Shown: positions 1 to 14,516 of the stretch, piece after piece
Numbering within the stretch: the first letter of the stretch is position 1
Layout: every line of letters starts with the position of its first letter
Program-made: the position numbers and the translations under genes
The notes under the pieces: model-generated
The model's input: the letters and a program-made list of their open reading frames with translations, nothing else
Database searches by the model: none
Told to the model about the DNA's origin: nothing
NCBI RefSeq assembly: GCF_028389875.1
Contig: NC_084677.1
Span: 7,172,017 to 7,236,016, forward strand
DNA length: 64,000 nucleotides
Reading direction: 5' to 3'
Source of the DNA: Rhea pennata
Lineage: Eukaryota > Chordata > Aves > Rheiformes > Rheidae

Positions 1-352
1 TGTATGTTTCTGTAAACAATACTTAACCACTGCACTTTCATAAACATGTATCAACTGTTTTTCTTTGCTTATTAGGAAGTCCAGTTAAGGTCTTATATGC
101 CTGTGGTATATGCCAAACATAGTTCTCTTACTCAAACTGATACTCACTAGGCAGAACTAGTAAAGCCAGCAAATGTTCTCCTTAGCACTGTTCTGAGGTT
201 TCATATATACCTAGTGAAAACAGAAACAGTTGTTTATTTTAATTTCTACATTTCTAAAGTCAACTGCCCATATAAAAACATGTACAGGATCGAGTTCATT
301 TGATCTTGACAGTTTTTAGAATTCTAATATTATCAATTTTAGTTTCCTTAAA

Positions 353-371
353 AGAGAGAGAGAGAGAGAGA
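353..371. repeat. (AG)9 microsatellite
   Basis: An uninterrupted AG dinucleotide run seen directly. Confidence 0.9.
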
Positions 372-1562
372 TACCCTGCCAATATCTACAGCAAAAAAAT
401 AAAAGCAAAAAAGATCAAGAGGAAATCTAGTAACATTGTCTAGTATCACATGCTGTTAAGCATAATGCTTTAATCTCCTCCTGCTTATCAGTCTGACTCC
501 CTTCCCACTTCAGCATTTTCTTGTTCCACATGATCACCTGAATTATTTGATCTTAGATACTTCTGGACATCAACAAACTATGAAAGTGTATTCTGGGAAC
601 CCTGAGATGCAGTAATTACTCTGCCTTTGCAACAGCATCCTCTCTCACTGATTACTTTAGCACATTAATACTACTGTTCGTACTCTGCTGACATAGCAGC
701 AAGATCAGGGTGCCACCTCACACACAGGTTGGTAGTTCAGCAGAACTAAGTATTTCTCTTTTTCCAGTCCTTTCATCAGTAGAAATCTATATTTGCTAAT
801 TAATCAGTGAGCTCAGCCTAACACAACTCAACCCACTCTTGCACTCATTTTCTCACAGCAGCCCTTATGTACTCAAATGCAGATTTTAGCTGCTGTTATT
901 TTGGCAGCCATGGGGAGCTTTTCAAAATTCAGCCATTGCTTGTTCTTGCTATGGATTTTTCCTTTTAAAAGCAGAATGTGTGTCTGTCTCATTCCTGAAT
1001 ATATGCTGCCACAGGCATTGCCAGTCCTCTGACCCGTTACACTCTTCCCACTGAAAATTTCCATGCCTGTTGTGCATTCAAATCTATCTGTCCATTCGTC
1101 TTCACAGCACTCGTTCAGTGCTCAAGGGAAAAGTGATTTTTGTTTTTCACTTGATTGATGTTGTAATGTTCAGGATGAGAGAACATGTTTTGAACCAATT
1201 ATACACTGGACAAGGATCCTTTTTCAGTTCCTTATTTCCTGAATACAAAGGAATAGTAACATTTATAGCAAAGAGCTATGTCTGCTCCGTCCTCCACTGA
1301 AACCCAGTCAGCATTATATAGGACGTGAAGCACCTCAGAAATGTCTATGGTGGTATAATCTGCAAAGACATTCTCACTTTTCAAAATGTTTAACATTCCT
1401 TGTGTGAAGAATCAGTCAGAATCTGAAGACAGATGATGAAAAGAAACCTCATCACTAGCAATCTTAAATGTGAGCAATTTAGTTTAAAAACTGGTTTTCA
1501 AATTTGAAAAAATGTAGTTTTTCAATTTGAAAAACTACTGATTTCAAAAGTGTAAGAATTCT

Positions 1563-1580
1563 CCCCCCCCCCCCCCCCCC
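1563..1580. repeat. C18 homopolymer followed by a short CA run
   Basis: The poly-C run is immediately followed by AACACACACAC. It is likely length-variable and prone to sequencing error. Confidence 0.9.
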
Positions 1581-4500
1581 AACACACACACTCCATGAAT
1601 TAAAGGTTATCTGGGCTGGAACTGTCCTCTCCTCTCTTACCTCCACAACACAGGCACCGCTCTGAGACACACACTTCTGTTATTACTGTTTCACATCGTC
1701 TTTTCATGGCCTCTGAAAATACTACACCGTTTTTACGTAAGTAAAGGGAATTGCCTTGCTATCAAGCAGTACTTTACTGGCTGGAGCCAAGAGTTTCAGG
1801 AGCACACACTCAATATAAAACAGCAACATATCAAATTCTTTCTTTCTCACTAGTTCAAAATATCTACATAAAGCATTACTTCCCAAAGCTGAGACCAGTG
1901 CTGAAAATGTGAAGCAAATAAACTGACTGGAATTAACCAATGTTCTCCAACCAGTAACTCCAAATAATCTTCAGCAATTCCAAATATGTCTATCTTGACC
2001 AAAGTGATATATTCCTTTGTATATGCACTCAAAAGGAGATGAGGGAGAAAGAAATGAATATTTAGTCTTCTTGATTTTTCTTTCATCTCACAGCAGTTTG
2101 CAATAAAGAATGAATAGATCTGCCCCTTTGCAGACCCAGACAGAGAGCACCAAACTGACAGCACTCATGGTCCCATAATGGTCAGTGGTGGAGCTGAGAC
2201 ATCACAACTCTATTGCTTACAGTCTATTTCCAGGTAGAGGGCTGTCTACTTGGATTCTATAGGACCAATATTAACAAACTAGCTAAACTCAAAAAATAGG
2301 AACATCCGGGGGGGGAGGGGTTAGGGTTAGGCTTCTCTGTAATATGGTATTTTTAGGCTTAAACTCACAAGACAACAGATACGAAATGGAAGTCTCACTG
2401 TTCAATTCCCTCTTCTTGTGTGGTGGTTGCTGTCATATTAGCATGCTCTGCCACCCATTCTGGACTCCACGCATTTCCTGTGAAAGGTCAGCAATCATCC
2501 ACTAGAAGAAAAACTAAATGTCTAATCTCAGGAAGAGATTTAGCACATCCAGAGACAATATGCACTCTTGAATGACCCTTTGAATGCCTCTTCCATCACA
2601 GAAACTCTCATCTTAACGAAGTTGGGAACAGATAAATGGAGAGGCTAGTAAGGGAAGCCCAATTGCATCGTTCCTGCAGAGCTACAGCCCTTGGAAAATA
2701 GGTAAGAACAACGATCATGAAGAGAGCACCTGATGCACAGTTTTTAGGTTTTGGAAACACTATTAAACAATCCTTTCGTGCTGAAATGAAACTTCAGGTC
2801 TTTTGGGGGAGCTGTAGGGAAGACAGACACAGACGTACGTCATATCTGCTGGAACACCTACAGACAATTCTGTTCGGGAGACTTCTGAACGTTTCTGCAG
2901 GGGAGGATGAGTCAAGGAATTTTATCGACCAAATAGTCTTTCATCTTTCTAGCAGGCTGTTACTGCACACAGCAATATCAGCCAGCAGCTGTGATTATAT
3001 TACTTAATGCATGTGTCCATAACCAAGCAGATCTCAGCACTTACTATTCACATGTTTTAATGCAGGACTCTAATTCACAGAAAGATACCAGCTTTTTACA
3101 TGTGATAACGTCCCCCAGGCTGTGAATGGAACATAACTCTCAAATTAGTTGCATTCTCAGAGTCATCCCATATTTTTCTCCTGCCGTGAAAAATTATTGC
3201 AACCTCAGGAACATTTGGCCCCCAGGCTAACACCACAAAAGTGCAATTGTTTAGCTTCAGCTTCCAGTAACAGTAACTGCCTCTGTGCCATACTTTCCCA
3301 GTACACCAGCAACCCGTGAGGATCTGGGACCCCTTAAGATTCTGCAGATGAGGTCATGACTTGCCCAGAAAGGCTTTTCAATTTGCCCTTCATTACATAA
3401 ATAGCCTAGTGAAGGGACGATTTCTTCGGAAACTTCTAACATCTCTTCACTTTTAAAGTAAGTCAACAGGCTAAAGATACTTTTTGAAAAAAATAGTTCT
3501 GCCCAAGGAAACAAGTTAGCTATTAGCCTGTCTTTTAAATTGTCTCTTAAGTTCTTACAGATTTCTGTAACCTCAAGTGGCATTTGATGCAGGAATCAGT
3601 AAGCTTGGAGCCAGCCCAAGTTGCACCTTTTTAATTGAAGCCCCAACTTTTCCAGCACCAGTTTTCTGACAGGTGTAATTGTGAATTTATCATCACTATT
3701 ACATTATTTCTTAGAAATACTATATACAACGGAGTTGCCAAACAATTCACTTCATCCACCATGAAGCAAAGAAACCTCAGATTGCCAAAAGCAGAGTTAA
3801 ATAAATCCAACAAACCCAGAAACCAATAGTGCAGGAGGCCAAAGATGGGTCTTGTGTTTCCTAGCCTGCCCTGATGTTTGTCTAGGGGATAGCATAGTAT
3901 TACAAACATTCTGGTCATTAAAACACCTCCCACATTTAATACTTATGCTTTCCCTCAATGCGTTAGCTAAGTACTTCCCAAAACCCACATTTCACAGAAT
4001 ATGCCTGGGAAATTGTAAAGCACTACTGTTTCTAGAGAGGTGAAGAACAGAAACGCACAGGGACGAACCTACCGCTCCAGGATTTCGGAAGCGGCACGCA
4101 GCAGAGTCAGCCTGCAGCCCAAGACGCCCGAGCGCCTGACGCCAGCGCCTGCAGACCAGCCTGCCTCCCTGCAAGGCCAAAACTTGGCGTCGTGTCTTCA
4201 ACTGTCTCAGCGCTCAGAGGAACGTCTCCCACAGCCGAGAGGAATACAGGGAATACACCTTTTGTTTAGTGTGCTGTAAGGTACTCAATTTTATCAGCTT
4301 TCCACCAAGTAAACAGATGAGAAAAACTATCCAGAATTTTAATACAGGCAAATATAAGCATATTGTTTCAGAGAGACACAGGAACCAAAAGGGATCAAAG
4401 GTGGAAATAAAGCAGATATGAGCTTAGTTTGTATTTCTCCTTCCTCCAAGGCTCTTCATGCAAGCAGTTGTTAAACACCTCATGGCCCTGTCAGCTGGGA

Positions 4501-6210
4501 CACATAACCTCTTTCTCATTTCCTTAGGCCAATGGGAGACACGAGCAGTCACTGTCCGCTCCCCGACGGGAGCCTTTGCTGCAGCAAACACCACACCTCC
4601 GAACAATACCACTTGCCAGCAGAAGGCTCCTGCCTAGGTATGGCTGTATTTGCTTTATTCAAACACTTAATGAAGAGGCAGTAATTATTTTCAGTTGAGC
4701 TAGGCAGCCACCCACATGATCTGAACCAAAAACACTCAGGTAAATGTGACTGAGCAAATAATACTTGTGAAATCTATTGGGTGAAATTGGTTTGTCCAAC
4801 AACAATCAGTTTTGTCCAACAAACTGCAGCCAATCAATGTCCAGTGCTTCAGAGAAGCAAGCATCACCGGGAAAGGTAGAAAGGGCTAGAGTAACACACT
4901 AACGGTTTTATACAGGTGCAGAACTAGTGCAGGGGGCTTAAGGCCATGCTGATGCAGCACAAGGTAAAGACCAAGTTTTGCAGAAAGAAAGCTTGGCTGC
5001 TTGTTGGCAATGCTACAGAGCTGCTCCAGTCTTCATGGCAAAGCGGATGCACCCGGTAGATATGGGTCTTCCTCCTCTTTCAGCATCCTACCAGACAGTA
5101 GCAAGGAGCAATGAAAGCAGTACATGCAACACCTGCAAATCTTGAATGAACAGATATTTTGAGCATGCAAAATGAGCAGCCACATCAGATTACATAAACT
5201 ACAAAATAAGCCATACTAAGCTCCGATAGAACTGTGGATTTCAAGGGATCGGTGCTAAATCTGAAGCACAGATACAGAGCTGGGTGATAAGGGCCTTACC
5301 AGGTAAGATCTTCAGAGTAGACAGCATGTTTATGTTTCTTATATGCAAAATAGAAGACAAAAGATGAACTTCTTTCTCAGAATTCTGTACCCAAGCTCTG
5401 GATCTTCTGTGACTGATAGTCCACACACTGAGTAAAGGGTGCTCATCTAAAAATCTTTTATGTATGATGCACTCTGACACACTAATCCATTACTGGTAAT
5501 ACAATTTCAGTGACACAGACAAATAACCCACATACAGTCATTTTTGCAATGGTGCAGGAAATTTTCACGAGCTCAATTTATCAAAAGTGATCACAGAAAA
5601 TGCATACAAGTGTCACTGAGCATGATGGACACCTCAGGAGCACAGTCCTGTGCATTAATGGTCACATGTTAGCTCATTATCTCTTTCCAGAAGCAGTTTG
5701 TTCTTTCTACAGAGAAACACTATTTTCTCAGTAGAAGTAGTAAAATAAATGTTTCACTAGGAACAAGTATGCTGCAGTGGCTAGCTGAGGAAATCCTGTT
5801 CTGCATGACTGACCACCCATTATTAATTATCTTACACGCATATTAAATTCTGGTGATCTTTAAAAAAATGAGACCAGAACTTGACTGCTATCCCAGTGAT
5901 TATGCTTCCTTCCTCATTAAAGATCTTTGCACACACTAACAGGATGGCACAACAGCCACAATGAAAAAGAATGAAACTGAGACAGATTTCATGAGACATC
6001 TCAGAACAGCCCTGCAGAGATTTGCAGCTACATCAGGCTAACTCCTCCAGCCAAACCTGTTGTCTGTATCACTGACTCCCCTTCCTGGAGAAACCCTGGA
6101 AGAGCCCACACTGTGAGGATGCCTAAAGTATAGGATAATGAAGTATTTTATTTTGATACCAATATTTCTTAGAGGGTTCTGACTCCTCTTGGCACTTATT
6201 TGGTTTAAGA

Positions 6211-6222
6211 GGGGGGGGGGGG
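6211..6222. repeat. G12 homopolymer
   Basis: A mononucleotide run; the length should be treated as uncertain. Confidence 0.85.
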
Positions 6223-7751
6223 CAGCTGGGAGGGCAAGAGCTCAGTAGAAGTCACTCAGGAGGAACATTAAGAAAATAACAATTCTTAAAGAGATTATTT
6301 TGCTAATGAGCTTCATCTTTGCCATGCTATATGAGTTCTTCCCACACATTCTAATTATAAGTTTTGCATTAGCCTTTCCACATCTCCTGCAGTGACAGTG
6401 GAAGGTCTCTGATGCTTGGAGAAGGTGTTAGGGCCTAGGAAGTGCCTCCCCCACAACTTCTACATGGAATCAGGTTACAACCAGGGAGCTGGGATACAGT
6501 TCCTTAGTATGAGGGATTGGTTGTGTTAAACCTAGATCATCCTTCAAACCCAGATTAAATTTAAGGACACAAACCATGTGCACATTGCTGTAAGGAGGGA
6601 AATTTTGCCCCGCCATCAAAAATCAGAGCCTACCATAAACTTTCTGTAAGTATAAATATAGTAAACTGGAAATAACCAGATTTCACTATGAAGTTCCTCA
6701 AATGTTTTTCTATCAGTGGTTTGGTTTTTTGCCCAGGATTACAGAATGCTGAGGTAGTTTTAAGCAGCAGCTTTGCATCTACAGCTGTATCTATATATTC
6801 CCATCAACAACACTGTAGACAAGAAGTCCATAACGTGCAGCAGACATGAGGCATACACACCCTGCTCCCACTTTGACCTGGTGCCAACAAAACCCGTGTT
6901 GATGCTGTCTTGCAGAGAGGTTAGGGTGAACAGTGCGACCAACCCCAACATATGTAACCATTACATAAAGCTTTGCACTTCCACTGGCATTTACCCTAAT
7001 ACCAACACAGCTGACATGTCAAGAACTTCAATAAAGCCCAACAAATGAGATGCAGTGCTGTTAACTACCTTAGCATACAGAATCTCTTACCTGAAGAATT
7101 CCTTTATTGTTCAAAGAGTCAAATCGGGTTTCTCACCTTTTGGCGTTGGAGAAATCTTACGTAAATGGTTTGAAACAAAAAGTTTGCATGGCAAAAATCA
7201 GTAAATTAAGCAATCTTCCCTTCCACAGACAAAATTATCAGAGACAACATCAAGTACCCGAGAATAAAACATTCTTCTGAAGATATAGTTAAAGTATTTT
7301 ATCCCAAAGCCAAAGTTCATCAGTTCTCAATTCATTTATGCAGCAGCATTTTGAGATACAGTGAATTACAGAGCAACAGTCTTCTGAAATTTGACAAATT
7401 TGTCATGTTAGCAGGTGGATTGTAAGAACAGAAGCACTGAAAACTAAGGTTGATTTGGTCTTAAATGATTCCACTCTAGTCCACCAGTACAGCTAAAACA
7501 CCTAGATATAAATTTAGATTGCTATCCATCTATTAAAAGCCACTCTGGGACGTGGCAAGTTCAGAAATGCTATATAAATCTTTCTTTGTAAAATTTTCCC
7601 TCTGTCCTGATTCTTTGAAAAAATTATGCTGGACATCAGGCAAGAGAATTAATATTGGCTGACCAGAAAAATAGATGCCTTCCTCCCCTTGACATTTCAG
7701 CCATCACATTGAGTTATGTTGCTTAAATCTAATCACAGCAGGCTACCTTGT

Positions 7752-7789
7752 ACCACGCTGTTATATCTGCACCATGCTGTTATATCTGA
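7752..7789 (+). repeat. Two-copy 19-bp tandem duplication
   Basis: Units ACCACGCTGTTATATCTGC and ACCATGCTGTTATATCTGA lie head to tail and differ at two bases. A local replication-slippage duplication. Confidence 0.9.
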
Positions 7790-10369
7790 TGTAATAAATC
7801 ACTAAATCCTATTAGAATCAACTTATACCCAGCTGCAGTACTACTACTGTACCCCAGCGTTTGTGCTGTGTTTAAGAGATCCGGTTGCAAACTCAGGTTG
7901 CAGCAGACTGCTCCCTGTCAGGAGTGTTAGAAATGGTATTTAATTCGGGAACGTGGATTCAGGTGATCAAGACTTCACTTTTATTTATGTACATTTTTTA
8001 GGAATTAAGGTCTTTGATCACTCTAGGAAAAGTATATAGTACTTAAGAGGACTAGCTGACCTCAGGACCCTCCCTTTCTTGTTTATGAAATCTACAGTAG
8101 ATTTGACTTAAAGCTTAACTCAGCCAAAGGTCATCTTCATCTACAGTCATGTAACCAAATACTCACCAGCCCCCCCTTAGAAAATCATACTCTGCCGCTG
8201 CTTGAACCAACTCGTAGCTACTGGCAGACAAATTCATGAAGAAAGTTTCCCATATGCCACATCATTAACCTATATTTCTGGCTCCTACATCCAGATAAAT
8301 ACAAGTTTCCTGTCCTAGTATGAAACATACTCGTGCTAATTCAACATTTCATTAACCATTTCCCAGTTTGCCTTTCCAGAGACAAATCCAGAGACACTTA
8401 TTTCTTTTTTACTGGAAAGAAAAGGGCCATATGTATGTGTGCATGTGCAAATGTCACTTCAAGTCTAGAAATCTTCAATTACTAATGTGACCTGGAAAAG
8501 AAAAGAATTACTTCCCAGCAAGCCTAGACAATAATCATATATAACTTTGGACTGAAGCATTAAGAAATAATTCCGCTAGTCTATGGCCAAAGCTCCTAAA
8601 AATAAACCTCCAAAAACAGACAAGGTAATAAAATCATCATACAGGCATTGGGGATTAGCAATAAGAAAAATGACTCAAGTGCTAATCTGTTACAGTACTT
8701 CATTAATTAGATTTTCAACTTGTAAAGCACAATTTTCAGGAAATGCTGTGTAGTTTATGTACAGTAATTTACCCACAGACAGCCTGTCATAATCTATTTG
8801 TTTGGTTCATAATTTTCTCCTCCTCTGTCTTCTTTACCCATTAACTGCCACAATAATTACAAGCATCAATCTTTTGTAGCTTTTACACAGTATTTACACA
8901 CCTTGAGCTACACAGACGCTGTCAGCTGTAGGGTCAATGCAAACCCAGTTTATCCAGTGCCATAGCAAGAAATAAAACCTAATCCCAGTCAGGCTGAGGT
9001 CTCCTACTAAGAATCTTTTTATTTGTTTTAAAAAAGACAAAAAACACCACCACTACCACCACATCACAATAAATCCTTTTCATCTGAGACAAGACTCAAA
9101 TCTTCAGCTTTGGCTTTCATAAAACTTAGTGGTCTAGCTGAAAGGAGATAGGACATTCACACTAGCAAAAGTTGACAGCATTTCCTGGAATCTCCTTCCT
9201 CGAAGCGACTTGCCAATACTCTTCTGCTTTTTTGTCGGTTGGTTTGTGACTCCATTAACAGCAAGAAACATGATAAAGTGATCCACCACCAAGCTAGCCT
9301 ACTTCTGTCTCTGAAGAGCCATAAGCTCCATTCCTGGTCTTGCGCATCTGTGAGATAAACATCAGTCAAAGCAGCATTACATACTCATCCACCCTCCAAT
9401 GCTTGTCCCCCAGCAAAGAGAACAACAGTCACTGACAACCACACCTGTGGACTCCGGGTATTTAGCTCAAGCTGTAAAGAAATAAGGCTTCCTGCTCCAG
9501 CAATTACCAGTTGTGACCAGTATGATACCTCTCACGCAACTGAACATTTTGGCTTATATGCAACACTGCTGTGACTTTTTAGCAGAGTAAGAATCAATTT
9601 CAGGCACTTTTCAGAAACTTTTATTGAATAAAAAATAATTCAATCAGCATGTAGTTTTCAGAGGTTTTTTGTTTCAGGTCTAATATTAAAACCTAAAACA
9701 CATTTTAAAGCATAGGTGAGCTTATTCACAACCACCTGAACTTCACCAGAGGAACACCCTTGTGGTTTGTACACTGGTCTCCTTTACTGCCTCCTTTAGC
9801 CTTTTGAAGAGTTACTTCACTGCAGATGGGAACAGACTTTTGGTTCATATTTAGGCTTGTCTAATTCTAAATCCTCTAGAGAAAAGAGCAGAGCAGTATG
9901 ATCCAAATGCTATTTTCTTCTAAAGCACAAGTCCAGCCAAGATAATCTAAACATTCCTTTGACACATTTACACAAAACACACACTGCAGCTTACAAAGTC
10001 ACATGTAAAGTGAGGATTCTGCATTGCATGCAACTATTTCTCTCTGCCAAGATGTTTTCTTAGTTATATGTGGGATTTTTAGTACTGCATAAGTGACCTA
10101 TTACTTCCGTAGCTGTGTGAATTTTCAAATACTACCATATGCTTCTGTCTCCTCAGTCTAAGCAAACCCATAGTAAGCTTAAATTGAAATAATTCACAGT
10201 AAAAGTTTCTGGTTTTTATTATTACTGTGAAATTGTTCAATTAGTTATAATTCTACCAGCTTAAATCAAACATGTTTTTGCTTCCCTCAGCACTGCAGTG
10301 TACCCATATAAACCTGAACGACGATTATACATACTTGGAACAAAATGTTGGATATAGGATGAGACAGTT

Positions 10370-10500
10370 CAACTGATTTGCTGTGCCGGATCAGGCCACT
10401 GAGCCATTCAGCATGGGATTCAACTTCCCGCAATGGCCAACACCGCATGTTTCAGAGAAGACAGAAGACCCCCCACAGCTATAGGGGTAAGGGGATAAAC
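10370..10500 (-). mobile_element. Ancient degenerate CR1-family fragment
   Basis: On the plus strand, GCCGGATCAGGCCACTGAGC, then CAGCATGGGATTC, AATGGCCAACACC and GCATGTTTCAGAGAAG occur in the same order as the reverse-complemented 3' region of an old CR1 subfamily abundant in turtles and crocodilians. That region reads GGATCAGACCA...GTCCATC...AGTATCC...AGTGGCCAATACC...ATGCTTCAGAG. Divergence is high and the borders are unclear. Assignment rests on recognition without an alignment. Confidence 0.5.
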
Positions 10501-13500
10501 CATATGTAGTCAGCCAGTGTATACTGTGAAGCATGAGATTCAATTAGATTTATCATGCTTAAGCTAACAGAGCCAAAGTTTTCATTAGCAAAAGCACCTC
10601 CTCTGCCTGACGCTGACCATCTGCCAAAGGCAGGGTTCAATTTCTAGCGATCATTACTGGCCACGCACCTAGCTTGAAGCCTGGAAAACTTACATCACGT
10701 TGCCTGGCTGTTCAACAGGCTGTAACTCCTCATTTACAAACAACCAGTCAAACAGCTTCCCAGAAGGGTGCATCACTGACAGGAGAGAACAAAAAGAGAA
10801 GGGACGGGAAAGGAGCTGGCACGAGGTAGCAGCTAGCCCTACTGTAAAGTACAACAGCAATATTTTAAAGTCACCCTCTCCGACCTCCTGAGGCAACCTG
10901 ACTGAGCTGCCAGAGCAGCTCTATCATGCTCCTCTGCTAATGCTCTTCGATCCCATGACATCTTCGGGCTGTATCATGCACTCAAGCTTAGGCTGAGCAA
11001 CACAGTCTTATCCAAGATACCCTATAGCCTGAAGTCACTGTGTCACTCCCCTAATGATCACAGCCCAACCACTCTGTGCTGCCTGGGAGCTGACCATCTT
11101 ACTAGCCACCAGCATCTGAACATAAACGTTTATGTGTAATACTAGGAAGCAAAATGCCGTATCAGAGGTAAGACTACTCCAGCACCCACAGAGCCCTAGC
11201 TACCCCAAGCAGAACCTTTTAACATTCCCTCTTCCAGAAGGTCTGCTCCCAAAGGCTGCAGATTATCTCAAGAGAGCTGGGTTACTGTCATTATAGACAC
11301 ACATAGGAATACCTTCCTGGCCTTTCAGATGTTATTTTGAATTTTTAATTTCCTCAGTTTTATGATGCTTATGTTTTGTTACCAGAGATGTCCAAAACAA
11401 TGATAAAATCAAAAATAACAGGTCTCAATCCTGCCCATTGGGTTCCTTCAAACAAGCCTCTTCCTCTCTCCAAACCCTGCCAAAGCAGCAGTTACATCCT
11501 GGGTGCCCCCTCCAGGGCTCTCTGGAGGAGTCGTCCTTTCCTGTCAGGACACAGGTCACTAGGCTTAAACAAAGATGAAAGTCTTCAACAGTCACAGACT
11601 GATCCATAAGACTCATCTTGCTGTGATCCTCTGTAAATGAACCTCAAAGAGGGATAAAGAGTGAAGAACAGTAAAACTGAACTTGAGGAAAGCATGCTTT
11701 CACAAGATTAGATGAAATGAGGTTTTGATGTGTTTTGGAGTGGAATGGAGAGGAGAGTGGTTGTCTTTTGAAAAGCACTATGTGTTCAACTTTGGATAAC
11801 GTATCCTCAAATAGCATACTCCAGGTCCTAAATCTTGACACAAGCAAGTAAAGTAGTTTGAATATTACTCCACTCATTAACAAGTGGATTTGTTTGACAG
11901 AAGCATTAGAAACAGAAAATACATTAAAGTTGTTTCCTGTAAGATCAATGAAAAATGAATGTCATTTCTATCCCTTATTGGTCAAGCTCAACAGATGCTA
12001 GCAGTGTCTACTTAAAAAAATATTAATCAGAATCGTTCATGCTGTAGACATTTAGCACACCTGTAAATCAGCATCACTGCAAGGACATATTTTCCTTTAC
12101 CTACACATGCCACTTTTCCAACTCAATGTTATAGATATCAGTGATATTACACTGATGATAATTCTCATTTTAATTGCACAGAACCCCAAAACTGTATTAA
12201 ATGTGTCACTGGAGAGAGCTGAGTGTACTTCCAATTAAACCTGAACTTTAACAAAGATGCATATACTATTTATTACAAAAATATATTAATCATCTAAATC
12301 TGTTGTGGAATGATTCACAAGCAATTCGTTTGTAAGCTATGCAAGACTGCCCCTATTCAGAGTAAATTCTAAATTTAGATTCCACAGCAGTTCACTTTAA
12401 AAGAAATATTAAATCGGTGATGGGATATGGAACATTACTCTTTTAGATAAAAATAAGAGGTTGTCTAGAGATTCTAATTAGTTCGGTAATCTGTGAATGA
12501 ATATAGCCAACTTTAAATACAAAGAATAATTCTGGAGTCTCTCTTCCACTAATTAAGAAATACCTGTAGTAGTAGATTAATTGAAGATTCCTGTTAAGTG
12601 TAACTAATAAGGCTAAGCTAGTTTTGATGACAACTGAGACTAGATAAACACATTAGAATCATTTTTCTGCTTTGGAAATGGTAAAGATTTGGCTTCACAG
12701 TCTTGCCTCAAGCAATGCTTTGCATAACTGCGTTTTATGAAATGTCATCAGCTCTTTCAGCATCTGAGGACCTACTGTGAGGGAAAGACGTGGCTCTATG
12801 TCATACATATTCTGACTACTTACCAAAATAATGGGAACATCACTAATCTGATTGATGACACATGGATCAAGAAGGGCTAAAATGCTCTCTTCACAACTTG
12901 ATCTCAAACAGTTTAGAGAATAACTTCAAAATTAGATTCAAATTTCCAAAAGGACTTTAGTTTTGTCGTTGGACATGTGCTCCAGATTTTGCATAAACTT
13001 TCATTTGCAATTGTATATCAAAGAATTTGACTGTTCCTTAAAATTCAATGCATGCACAAACATTACTGTTTACTTGTGCATACATAGACTACAATTAAAT
13101 ATTCCTATTCAACAAGGACACTGTTTAAGTTCAGCCAGATTTGTTTGAAATAAAAATATCTTAAGTTACATTTTACTCTCTAGGCACTTCTAATTGTCCA
13201 AATTGGTAAGATTTTTAAGGATGAACCTGATACCACTGGGTTTTATGAGACAGATAGTCAGAAATCATGGGCTGATATTAGGAAATTCCCTTACGTCACT
13301 TCATTCCAGGGCAGCTCTAGCTTGAGACTGCAGACATTCAGCCAAAATCGTTTCTGCTCAAAGCTTCTAGGTTTCCAGTTATACACCAAGAACTTTGGCA
13401 CAACTGAAATACCCAGCTCAAAACAGAGCTCTTAAAATTTCCCCTTTTTTGCTAAGGTTAGTTTGAATGCACATGTTATGTGCAGGATATAGCACATTCC

Positions 13501-14494
13501 AAAACATCTTACTCCCTCCAAAACAGCTATTAATCTGATAGAAAAAGACATTGCACATTTGGAAACCAATTTTAATAAAACATTCTGCAAATTTAAATGC
13601 AAGCGCAGACCAGAGCAGAATTATAACTAGAAATAGCTATTTGGGGAAAATACGTATTATGATTAACAAATGCATTCTGATAATACAGTGAAGAAAGCCA
13701 CTTAGGTACACAGAGGTATTAGGATTCCATATTGCCAGAAGAGTGCAAAGGAAGAAAAGAAAAACAGGCTAATTATATCTGAGAAGGGAGCCAGAAAAGC
13801 ATATTTAAGTGGCCTTTCATCTCTGGCAGAAAACTTACGTGATTTGGGAATTCACCTTAGCACTCTTATCATTAGCTCTCAGCCTACGTAAAACACATAG
13901 CAAACTGGGCGGGGGGAGGGGGAACGATGCATACAGCTTGCAGATAAAAACAGCATCTTGTTTCACTAAGATCTATGTACTGCCAAAGGATAGGAACATT
14001 AAAAACGGGAAAATGGCCAACAGCAGCCCCTATAGTAAGGTTATAGTAAAAGCTTGAAGGTTTGCAAGCAGTAGAGAAATTCAGCAAGTAGCATCTGTTC
14101 CTTTGGTTTTATATTAGGCATTTCCATAAAAATCCAAATGAATGAGAAAGCCAATGCAAATCGTATCAACCCTTTGTTTCTTTCCCCCGGAAAAAATTTC
14201 CTGTACCAGATCTGGTATCTCAAACAATTGAGAATAAAATTAAGAACTCTGTCAGGGAATGAAAAAAATAACTTCTCTGATCCTGAATGAACCCCTCTAA
14301 ATGCAGTTCTTAAAGCATGGTGGATAAAGCACATCTGCAGTCTCTATCCAAACTGCTTACCAAGGCAAGATGCCTCATCAACCCAACAAGAAAGTGTGCG
14401 CAAAGAGCTGTTTATTCTCACATTTTTTTCTTGTCTTTTTTATGAAAGTCAGAAATAGGCACACTGGTAGGCCGTGAAACTCAGAATGATGGAG

Positions 14495-14516
14495 TTTTTT
14501 TTTTTTAAAAAAAAAA
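14495..14516. repeat. T12/A10 palindromic tract
   Basis: Twelve T are followed directly by ten A, a self-complementary tract. A second A-rich tract at 14609-14635 is bracketed by the 9-bp inverted repeat CCTCTTCTT/AAGAAGAGG (14600-14608 and 14634-14642). Confidence 0.9.

Larger units (their letters stand above)
1..10369. other. Gene-free intergenic region
   Basis: AT-rich unique sequence with only short chance ORFs (none over 108 codons and none with a recognisable domain), microsatellites, the 19-bp duplication near 7.76 kb and a two-unit TTAGGG match near 2.32 kb. No splice-bounded exon or RNA gene could be recognised. Confidence 0.7.

Noticed and set aside
2310..2335. GGGGTTAGGGTTAGG, a telomere-like match
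   Set aside because: Only about two TTAGGG units next to a G-run; too short to call an interstitial telomere.
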